Below are positions 4,749 through 9,577 of a stretch of 9,577 nt of DNA, piece by piece. The stretch spans positions 1 to 9,577 of the forward strand of contig SKZB01000128.1 in NCBI GenBank assembly GCA_007127615.1, read 5' to 3'. Each line of letters opens with the position of its first letter. Position 1 is the stretch's first letter. Both the position numbers and the translations under genes were made by a program. The DNA comes from Phycisphaerales bacterium (GTDB lineage Bacteria; Planctomycetota; Phycisphaerae; Phycisphaerales; SM1A02). The notes beneath the pieces are model-generated. The model searched no databases and was not told the DNA's origin. It was given only the letters and a program-made list of their open reading frames with translations.

Positions 4749-6236
4749 TCAGCGTCCGCCACCACCACCGCCGCCGAGTCCGCCGCCGCCACCACCGCCG
4801 CCGCCGCCGCCCTGCTGCAGACTACGAATCTGCTCGGTCAGTTGTTCCTCCTGAACCTGCAGGGCCAGCTGACTCACGCCGTACGCGACCATCAGGCGGT
4901 TTTCCAGGGCGGGATATCGCCGCATCATGTTGAGGATCTGCCGGATATTCTGGCGGGCGCGGCTCAGATGACGGATGGGATTTTCCTCCCCGGCGTATCG
5001 CATATGTCGCTGTAACTCGCGGAAAAGGTCCAAGACCCGATCGTAGGCCGATCTCCAATCTTCGATATGCCGCTCGACGAGGTGCGGCGCCTGGTCTTCG
5101 AGAACCCGGTATTCACGATACCCCATCAGCAGGGCCAGATCATCGAGGGTTTCGGCCGTGCCCTGACTGATCGCAAAATCTTCGGCCATCTTGGCATTAA
5201 AGTTCGCGGTCCGGTCGTGGCTGGCGCTCACGATGAACTCGCCGTCCCGATTCAGGGACCAACGAACTTCGCGGCCGCGCCACCGTCCGCTCAGATAGCG
5301 GTCGGGACGGATCATGGCTTCTCCCAGTACGGACTGGTGGCCGCCCATGATGACGAAGGAGTTGGCGATACTGACCCACGCCGCGACCATCTTGGCGCGG
5401 ACATCCTCATCCTGCCAGCCGGCGGCCATGGAGAAGATCTGCTGCAGACCGACCAGGTTTGCGTTCGGCGCCATGTACATTTCGGGAAACGCCATCGCGA
5501 TCAGCGAACTGACGCCGACGGAATCCTGAACCCACATGACCTGACGGAATTCACTCAGTTCCTGCCGGAGCATCGTCACCAGTTGACGGTATTCTTCAAG
5601 CAGGTGCACCATCCCCTGCTCGGTCGGATCCGCGAACGAAATCATCAGATCGTCCAGGTGCGAACAGTCGAGCTTCCAGATCACCACGTCCGGCCGGTCG
5701 CGCTTGATCGCCTCAACCACGTCGCGGTAGGCGGAGGGGTGAATGTCCGTTCCCATCTGGCCGCGCATCGGAACCACCGAGAAAGCAATCAGACTGGTGT
5801 CATCCGGATCACCTTCGGTCAGCCCCCTCGTTCGCGAGCGGTCCCGGTCCCGGTCCCGTTCGGAGTCTTGATCTCGGTCCGTCTCGCGGGGCTGCGGCCG
5901 GTCCTGAGCCGGCTCACGCTCGGTCGGAACATCGCGCTCGATCGTGAGAATGTCCGCCCGATTCAGTGTCAGCGTCGTTGCAATGTTGATCGTTCGATCC
6001 ACGTAACGGAAGACGATCCGATCACCGGATTCGTTTTCAATGTGGCCGGTGAGTACGCGACCGTCACGCATGTGAAGAACGTCGTGCGTGTCCTCACCAT
6101 TCTCTATAGTTGTGGTCTCAACGGTTGTGGTGACCGCCGATGCCGTGGATTCGAGTCCACCGGTCCATCCCACCGGGAGGCCGCAAACCACGGCGACGAT
6201 CAGGACGACGGCCGATCCCAGACTGTTACGCATCAT
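4749..6236 (-). CDS. Exported paralog of the downstream ClpP/SppA-fold protein, nucleophile lost, Gly-rich tail
   Basis: 495 residues with the same plan as the next gene: signal peptide (hydrophobic 8-20), beta-rich domain (about 52-102, HMRDGRVLTGHI), Arg/Asp-rich linker (103-145, RD repeats), ClpP/SppA-like domain (148-375), helical C-terminus (385-475) and a tail of 11 Gly, Leu, 7 Gly, Arg. Aligning W235 with W199 of the neighbour puts Gly241 at the nucleophile position (QDSVGVSS against REAISAGC), and the GGG strand motif is replaced by DCSHL followed by an insertion. The family ending is kept (ISQGTAETLDDLALLMGY). It is therefore probably a non-catalytic partner or scaffold. Ser243/244 lie two or three residues away and could in principle substitute. 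A strong ribosome site GAGGAG lies 8 bases before the first of two ATGs. Upstream, 158 bases separate it from cca, with only a weak -10-like TACACT (6338-6333). Confidence 0.78.
   Translation of the reverse strand: MMRNSLGSAVVLIVAVVCGLPVGWTGGLESTASAVTTTVETTTIENGEDTHDVLHMRDGRVLTGHIENESGDRIVFRYVDRTINIATTLTLNRADILTIERDVPTEREPAQDRPQPRETDRDQDSERDRDRDRSRTRGLTEGDPDDTSLIAFSVVPMRGQMGTDIHPSAYRDVVEAIKRDRPDVVIWKLDCSHLDDLMISFADPTEQGMVHLLEEYRQLVTMLRQELSEFRQVMWVQDSVGVSSLIAMAFPEMYMAPNANLVGLQQIFSMAAGWQDEDVRAKMVAAWVSIANSFVIMGGHQSVLGEAMIRPDRYLSGRWRGREVRWSLNRDGEFIVSASHDRTANFNAKMAEDFAISQGTAETLDDLALLMGYREYRVLEDQAPHLVERHIEDWRSAYDRVLDLFRELQRHMRYAGEENPIRHLSRARQNIRQILNMMRRYPALENRLMVAYGVSQLALQVQEEQLTEQIRSLQQGGGGGGGGGGGLGGGGGGGR
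4755..4811 (-). repeat. GGN (Gly) trinucleotide tract encoding the poly-Gly C-terminus
   Basis: 57 bases of glycine codons (7 + 11, split by one Leu codon) at the end of the 4749-6236 gene. Codons are a mix of GGC, GGT and GGA, so the tract is not a pure microsatellite, but runs of GGC could slip. Changes by multiples of three would only alter tail length. Confidence 0.85.
5840..5857 (-). repeat. Hexamer tandem repeat encoding the Arg-Asp linker
   Basis: Three exact copies of GGTCCC on the plus strand (CGG GAC codons on the minus strand) with degenerate copies on both sides. They encode alternating Arg-Asp in the linker between the N-terminal and protease-like domains of the 4749-6236 gene. 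Confidence 0.7.
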
Positions 6237-6394
6237 TCGATGAACTCCTCGATGAATTCGGCCGGCGCCGCCAGAGACGAAACAGATCGCCGAACCGACT
6301 ATTGTGGAAACACATAGACCGACCTACTATTCAGTGTATTCGACGTCCGGCAGGGAGAAAAGTTCGTTTTGAGAGAGTTTTCGGCACCCATCGG

Positions 6395-7663
6395 TCAATC
6401 GATACCCCCACCCTTCGCCAGCGTCCGGCGGATCAGCCGGGCCAGTTCCATCGCCGATTCCGGATCGTGAATCTGACCCTCCAGTTGAGCATCGTACACC
6501 CCGTCGAGAATCCGACGGAACTCGGGTCCCGGTTTCATGCCCGCTTCGATCAGATCATGACCGCTCAGGAGCGGTTCCGGAGCGAGTCCGGTCTTCTCCA
6601 GATCGAGCACCCGCCGGCGAATATCGATGAATTCCTGGCGATCGGCGGTTTGCACCAGCCGAAGCGCCTGATCGAACGGCGGGCTGGAGGCAATCCGCTT
6701 CTGCCGGGCAACCCCGAGCCGCGGCCATGACGTCCGCAGCGCCCGGGAATAGTCCAGGGCATCCTTCAGCGCATCGCACTCGTCGTTGGACAGCATCAGC
6801 GCCCGGCGCCACCGTTTGGCCGCCCTGTCCGCCTCCACCGACTCGCCGTGACGATCGAAAATCCACGCGGCCAGCGCGGTTGCATATTCAACCGGTTCCG
6901 GGAGCTGACCGAGCCGGGTGGGCGCGACCGTCTGGTTGGGTTCGCCGAGAACCGTCTCATCCAATCCGAGGTACTGCAGTTCCCATGCCGCAACCGCGCG
7001 GTTCTGGTCGAGCAGCATCCGCCGGACTTCCTGACCGATCCGCTCTCGACTGACCCCCTTCAGATTTTCCGCATGCTGCCGGATGGCGTCGGCGGTGGCC
7101 TCTTCGAGACTGAAACCGAACCTCGCGGTGAATCGCACGGCCCGGAGCATCCGCAAGCGGTCCTCGTGAATTCGATCGTGCGGGTTGCCGATCGCACGCA
7201 GGGTGCGGGATTCGAGGTCCGCCTGCCCCCCCACGAAGTCGATGATGCTCCCGGTCAGCGGATCTTCGAAGAGCCCGTTGACGGTGAAGTCGCGGCGGCG
7301 CGCATCATGCTCCGCGTCGGAGAAGTGCACCTCCTCCGGATGCCGGCCGTCGGAATAGCGGCCGTCGGTTCGAAACGTTGCGGTTTCGATCGTGTGTCCG
7401 TGGCGACGGATGAGGAGCACGCCGAAGGACTCGCCCACGGCGTGCGCGCGGGGAAAGACACTCTTGATGTCCTCCGGTCGCGCATTGGTGGCCACATCAA
7501 AATCGGTGGGCTCGTTCCCCATGAGCTGGTCCCGCACACATCCGCCGGCAAAATAAGCCGTGAAACCGGCATCGGCGAGACGGCGCACGACCCACGTGGC
7601 CACCTCGCGGGCGGAGCTGCGATGCGATTCACGGTCTTCGGATGGAGCGGGCGGAGAAGCCAT
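6395..7663 (-). CDS. cca: CCA-adding tRNA nucleotidyltransferase / poly(A) polymerase family (class II)
   Basis: Adds or repairs the CCA end of tRNAs (or adds poly(A) to RNA 3' ends; the two functions share this fold). 422 residues. Motif A is complete: GGCVRD (40-45) and DFDVAT with metal-binding Asp 54 and 56; ETATFRTD (93-100) follows; motif B is RRRDFTVN (122-129); then the DPLTG...IDFVGG strand (134-146), RAIGNP (156-161), EDRLRMLRAVRF (167-178) and ERIGQE (207-212). The C-terminal half is helical and less conserved; no HD phosphohydrolase domain is visible. The CCA role is preferred because of rsmD next door, but sequence alone does not exclude a poly(A) polymerase. It starts 12 bases after the rsmD stop with only a weak AAAGA upstream, so translation is probably coupled. 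No convincing terminator follows, so transcription may continue into the exported-protein genes. Confidence 0.88.
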   Translation of the reverse strand: MASPPAPSEDRESHRSSAREVATWVVRRLADAGFTAYFAGGCVRDQLMGNEPTDFDVATNARPEDIKSVFPRAHAVGESFGVLLIRRHGHTIETATFRTDGRYSDGRHPEEVHFSDAEHDARRRDFTVNGLFEDPLTGSIIDFVGGQADLESRTLRAIGNPHDRIHEDRLRMLRAVRFTARFGFSLEEATADAIRQHAENLKGVSRERIGQEVRRMLLDQNRAVAAWELQYLGLDETVLGEPNQTVAPTRLGQLPEPVEYATALAAWIFDRHGESVEADRAAKRWRRALMLSNDECDALKDALDYSRALRTSWPRLGVARQKRIASSPPFDQALRLVQTADRQEFIDIRRRVLDLEKTGLAPEPLLSGHDLIEAGMKPGPEFRRILDGVYDAQLEGQIHDPESAMELARLIRRTLAKGGGID

Positions 7664-7675
7664 TGGTCTTTTCGA

Positions 7676-8281
7676 TCAGTCAACGGAATCGGCCGGTGGC
7701 CTGGCGGGTGCGTAGAGCAGTACCCACATGTCGCGGCCGGTTCGGTGCACTTCGGGCCCGTCGAAGTCGGCAAGCCGGGCCCATCCGTCAGGTTCCTTCG
7801 GTTCGATCGGCGTTCGCAGCACGAGAAATCCCGAATCGGCCATGATCGTTCGGCACCGGTTGGCCTGGGCCGTCACCTGATCCCGAATTTTTTCATCCCG
7901 CATCGTCGCATACGGCGGGTCGATCAGAACGATTTCCGTCGCACGTGGGGCGGCGGAAAGTATCTGCGGCGAAAGCGCATCGCCCTGGACGGCGCGGGCG
8001 CGGTCGCGACAACCGAGCATCTCGATGTTCTCATTCAGAAACCGCAGGATTCGATGGTTCTGCTCGACCATCACCACCTCCGCGGCGCCGCGGCTCACCG
8101 CTTCGAGGCCCATGGTTCCGACGCCGGCGAAGAGATCGAGGACGCGCCCGCCATCGAACCAGCCCCGCAGGAGATTGAAGACCGATTCCCGGGCACGGGC
8201 AGAGTAGGGCCGGGTGTCTTCCGTATCGGCCGGTGTCTTCAGCCGCCGCCTTCGATATTCGCCACCGATAATCTGGAGCAT
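7676..8281 (-). CDS. rsmD: 16S rRNA (guanine(966)-N2)-methyltransferase
   Basis: Methylates G966 (E. coli numbering) of 16S rRNA using S-adenosylmethionine. 201 residues from the ATG at 8281, close to the family norm. Counted from that Met, IIGGEYRRRRL (4-14) and RPYSARARESVFN (24-36) form the usual N-terminal RNA-contacting part; DLFAGVGTMGLEAVSRGA (49-66) is the SAM-binding motif I; VEQN (72-75) follows; DPPY (121-124) is the catalytic N6/N2-methyltransferase motif. A GTG three bases upstream could also be the start. There is no Shine-Dalgarno site; instead a promoter-like pair ends 6 bases before the ATG. It is the first gene of a minus-strand unit with cca. In many bacteria rsmD neighbours coaD; that partner is not in this window. 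Confidence 0.92.
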   Translation of the reverse strand: MLQIIGGEYRRRRLKTPADTEDTRPYSARARESVFNLLRGWFDGGRVLDLFAGVGTMGLEAVSRGAAEVVMVEQNHRILRFLNENIEMLGCRDRARAVQGDALSPQILSAAPRATEIVLIDPPYATMRDEKIRDQVTAQANRCRTIMADSGFLVLRTPIEPKEPDGWARLADFDGPEVHRTGRDMWVLLYAPARPPADSVD

Positions 8282-8287
8282 CACGCA

Positions 8288-8316
8288 AGCATCGCAAGCG
8301 TCGGAGTCGACGTCAA
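8288..8316 (-). promoter_or_regulatory. Promoter-like pair immediately before rsmD
   Basis: On the minus strand TTGACG (8316-8311) and GATGCT (8293-8288) are spaced by 17 bases. The -35 matches 5 of 6 and the -10 only 3 of 6. Six bases separate the -10 from the ATG, so transcription would start at about the start codon, which fits the lack of a ribosome binding site. Confidence 0.4.
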
Positions 8317-8516
8317 TCGCTCGGCAGGTTCGGGGCGACGATCAGGTTCGCGGTACGCCGGCGGTGGAACCGAACGAAAGAGGCCGCGGAGCGCGGACGA
8401 AACCAGACCCGCCGGCCGCCTCTCATCTCATTTCACTTCATCATGGCATCCCGCCCGCCGGTACTTCCGAGTCGGGGCCAGAGAAAGACGAGACGAGGCG
8501 AGACCGGGCGGGGCCA

Positions 8517-8544
8517 TTGCACTATTTCATATTTTCGCTAAATT
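8517..8544 (+). promoter_or_regulatory. AT-rich promoter before the ArsR-type gene
   Basis: A sharply AT-rich island in GC-rich DNA. TTGCAC (8517-8522) and TAAATT (8539-8544) are 16 bases apart; the -35 match is weak. The -10 ends 6 bases before the ATG at 8551 and there is no Shine-Dalgarno site, so the message may be leaderless. An imperfect inverted arrangement (GCACTATTT and AAATTGTTTGC) flanks it and might be the repressor's own operator. Confidence 0.45.
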
Positions 8545-8550
8545 GTTTGC

Positions 8551-8838
8551 ATGAGCCGTCCCATCAACGGTCGTGATGTTTTTCGTGCGATCTCACATCC
8601 GTCGCGCCGGAAGATCGTCGAGCTGCTTCGGGCGGATGATCGAACCGTGGGCGATCTCGCAGCCGCGTTCGAATGCAGTCTTCCGACCCTCTCGGCGCAC
8701 CTTCGTGTTCTTCGTGAAGCCGGCCTGATTTCGCAGCGGCGCCGGGGTAACACCCGCCGCTACCGATTGCGCCGCGCGCGACTGCGGGAGATCCGGAAGT
8801 GGACCGAACATGTCGGATCCACATCCTCTCCGCGCTGA
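8551..8838 (+). CDS. ArsR-family winged helix-turn-helix transcriptional repressor
   Basis: A 95-residue DNA-binding protein consisting only of the ArsR/SmtB-type winged helix-turn-helix. RDVFRAISHPSRRKIVELL (8-26) is the family's opening helix; TVGDLAAAF (32-40) and SLPTLSAHLRVLREAGLI (43-60) are the two HTH helices, the second for recognition; SQRRRGNTRRYRL (61-73) is the basic wing. The only cysteine is Cys42 and the metal site ELCVCDL is absent, so it is not an arsenic or metal sensor of the classic kind. It resembles the autorepressor (SdpR-like) branch, which often controls itself and an adjacent gene. It diverges from rsmD with 269 bases between them, and about 530 bases separate it from the next plus-strand gene. 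The start is supported by alignment of the first helix, not by a ribosome site. Confidence 0.88.
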   Translation: MSRPINGRDVFRAISHPSRRKIVELLRADDRTVGDLAAAFECSLPTLSAHLRVLREAGLISQRRRGNTRRYRLRRARLREIRKWTEHVGSTSSPR

Positions 8839-9302
8839 TCCACCTGAGGTCGCCGCCCGCCCCCCCAAAGAACGGTGGTCTCGACGAACACCACGGATTT
8901 ACTCGACCCTCCGGCCTTCAACTGACTCGATCGACGGCGGCGGCAATCAGAGCGTCCGGCGCGGGGTTCGCCCGACGACCGGCGAAACCGCCGTCGCCGC
9001 GGACCTTCTCGCGGGCGGACTGTCCGCTCGGCCCGCGCAATCACTGAAATGCCGGGGCTCGCCCCCCCGCGCCCCCGAGGGCAAGGGCGGCATCCCAACG
9101 GGCCGGCCCGGGCGCGACATCGCTCGGACGAGATCACTCTGAACTGAACGACCGCGCCCGTGAAAACCCGAATCTCGGACGGTTCTTCGGCCGCCGCGTC
9201 AAGACCCCGCGGTACGATCACGATGATCTTCCTGCATGCCCTTGACGGCACCGCGCGGCCACTGAAACCCGCGTCCCGCATTCGCGGGGGACGTAGTGAT
9301 CA

Positions 9303-9339
9303 TGCGATGCTGCCGGCCGTTTGGTGGTGATGCATCGCA
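9303..9339. promoter_or_regulatory. 8-bp inverted repeat over the -35 region of the last gene
   Basis: TGCGATGC (9303-9310) and GCATCGCA (9332-9339) are perfect inverted copies separated by 21 bases. The right arm covers the place where a -35 would be for the -10 hexamer at 9354-9359, as expected for an operator, though an RNA hairpin is excluded if transcription starts near 9366. Confidence 0.35.
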
Positions 9340-9353
9340 GCCGATCGGATCGC

Positions 9354-9359
9354 TATGAT
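9354..9359 (+). promoter_or_regulatory. -10 hexamer TATGAT before the last gene
   Basis: TATGAT matches the consensus at 5 of 6 bases and lies 8 bases before the ATG at 9368. There is no recognisable -35 at 16-18 bases and no Shine-Dalgarno site. A start of transcription at about 9366 would give a leader of one or two bases. Confidence 0.4.
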
Positions 9360-9367
9360 GCCCCACC

Positions 9368-9577
9368 ATGGTCAATCTTGCCGGAGAACTCCCACAATCC
9401 CTTCGCGCCCGCGCCCGTTGGGAGGAACTCGGCCCGGGCCGGGTTCCCTCGATGCTCGTGGTGCCCGACTGGAATGCCTCCCAAAAAGTCCCGATGGTTC
9501 TCTGGATGCACGGCCGTACGGTGAACAAGGAACTCGATCCCGGCCGGTACCTTCGTTGGATGCGGGCGGGCTTCGGC
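9368..9577 (+). CDS. Alpha/beta hydrolase, N-terminal 70 residues only
   Basis: The gene runs off the window end. The visible 70 residues begin MVNLAGELPQ and contain VPMVLWMHGRTVNKE (42-56), the strand followed by the HG oxyanion-hole motif (His48-Gly49) of alpha/beta hydrolases such as dienelactone hydrolase and acyl-peptide or lipid esterases; RYLRWMRAGFG at the end is the helix that usually precedes the next strand. The Ser, Asp and His of the active site lie outside. The ATG at 9368 is the first in frame with this motif; an overlapping ORF in another frame (9321-9524) has no family features. No signal peptide is seen, so it is probably cytoplasmic. The substrate cannot be inferred. Confidence 0.75.
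   Translation, partial: MVNLAGELPQSLRARARWEELGPGRVPSMLVVPDWNASQKVPMVLWMHGRTVNKELDPGRYLRWMRAGFG

Larger units (their letters stand above)
8839..9367 (+). other. About 530 bases without a convincing gene
   Basis: Very GC-rich. It holds a weak hairpin GTGGT/ACCAC (8875-8894) after the ArsR gene, a 9-bp inverted repeat CGACGGCGG/CCGCCGTCG (8932-8996), a palindrome CGGGCCGGCCCG (9099-9110), a hairpin CCCGCG/CGCGGG (9268-9288), and regulatory-looking elements at its right end. A plus-strand frame from an ATG at 8810, inside the ArsR gene, stays open to 9142 (110 codons) but is rich in Pro, Arg and Gly, shows no domain and has no clear ribosome site; I do not call it. It may be a decayed gene or structured non-coding DNA. 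Confidence 0.5.

Noticed and set aside
5067..6317. 416-codon plus-strand frame opposite the upstream exported paralog
   Set aside because: Antisense shadow with His/Arg-rich, low-sense composition; the minus-strand frame has a signal peptide, a strong ribosome site and a paralog.
6848..8554. 568-codon open frame on the plus strand across cca and rsmD
   Set aside because: It is antisense to two genes with complete family motifs; long stop-free antisense frames are expected in GC-rich DNA, and it shows no domain.
9099..9110. 12-bp palindrome CGGGCCGGCCCG
   Set aside because: Pure G/C palindromes are common by chance in such GC-rich sequence, and no regulatory element lies next to it.
8810..9142. 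110-codon plus-strand frame overlapping the end of the ArsR-type gene by 29 bases
   Set aside because: Overlap start is suggestive of coupling, but composition is Pro/Arg/Gly-rich, no domain is visible and the ribosome site is weak; kept only as a note.
8760..9281. 173-codon minus-strand frame after the ArsR-type gene
   Set aside because: Arg/Ser/Gly-rich with no domain and overlaps the repressor gene antisense.
1..9577. CRISPR array, insertion sequence, prophage or defence system
   Set aside because: No spaced direct repeats of 20 bases or more, no transposase or integrase motifs and no known defence gene were seen on either strand.

Overview
The window (9,577 bases, GC-rich) looks like ordinary chromosome of a Gram-negative-type bacterium. 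A Kdo transferase implies lipid A/LPS. A pair of exported proteins with a small N-terminal beta domain, an Arg/Asp-rich linker and a ClpP/SppA-like domain, plus a lone FHA protein and uneven use of Shine-Dalgarno sites, suggest a planctomycete, perhaps a Phycisphaerae-like lineage. That placement is inference from gene style; there is no rRNA marker here.

Layout. 2-946 (+): the 3' part of an acetyl-xylan-esterase-like alpha/beta hydrolase. 947-1347: a 400-base gap with a promoter-like stretch, a perfect palindrome over a Shine-Dalgarno site, a 55-codon small ORF, a tRNA-like set of hairpins on the minus strand and a strong hairpin at its end. 1348-2604 (-): waaA (kdtA), Kdo transferase. 2814-3116 (+): an FHA-domain protein of 100 residues. 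3117-3321: structured convergent terminator region. 3322-4608 (-) and 4749-6236 (-): two tandem paralogous exported ClpP/SppA-fold proteins, the first with the nucleophile serine and the second without it. 6395-7663 (-): CCA-adding tRNA nucleotidyltransferase/poly(A) polymerase family. 7676-8281 (-): rsmD, 16S rRNA guanine-N2 methyltransferase, 12 bases upstream of the former. 8551-8838 (+): a small ArsR-family repressor. 8839-9367: about 530 bases with no convincing gene. 9368-9577 (+): the first 70 codons of another alpha/beta hydrolase, cut by the window end.

The minus-strand genes rsmD, cca and the two exported paralogs run in one direction for about 5 kb and end at a hairpin with a T-run (3245-3287). 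rsmD and cca both serve translation (rRNA modification, tRNA 3' end maturation). The two paralogs probably act together in the periplasm or cell envelope. Several genes (waaA, rsmD, arsR, the last hydrolase) lack a Shine-Dalgarno site and have a -10-like hexamer 6-8 bases before the start codon, which suggests leaderless mRNAs. No CRISPR array, insertion sequence, integrase or toxin-antitoxin pair was seen.
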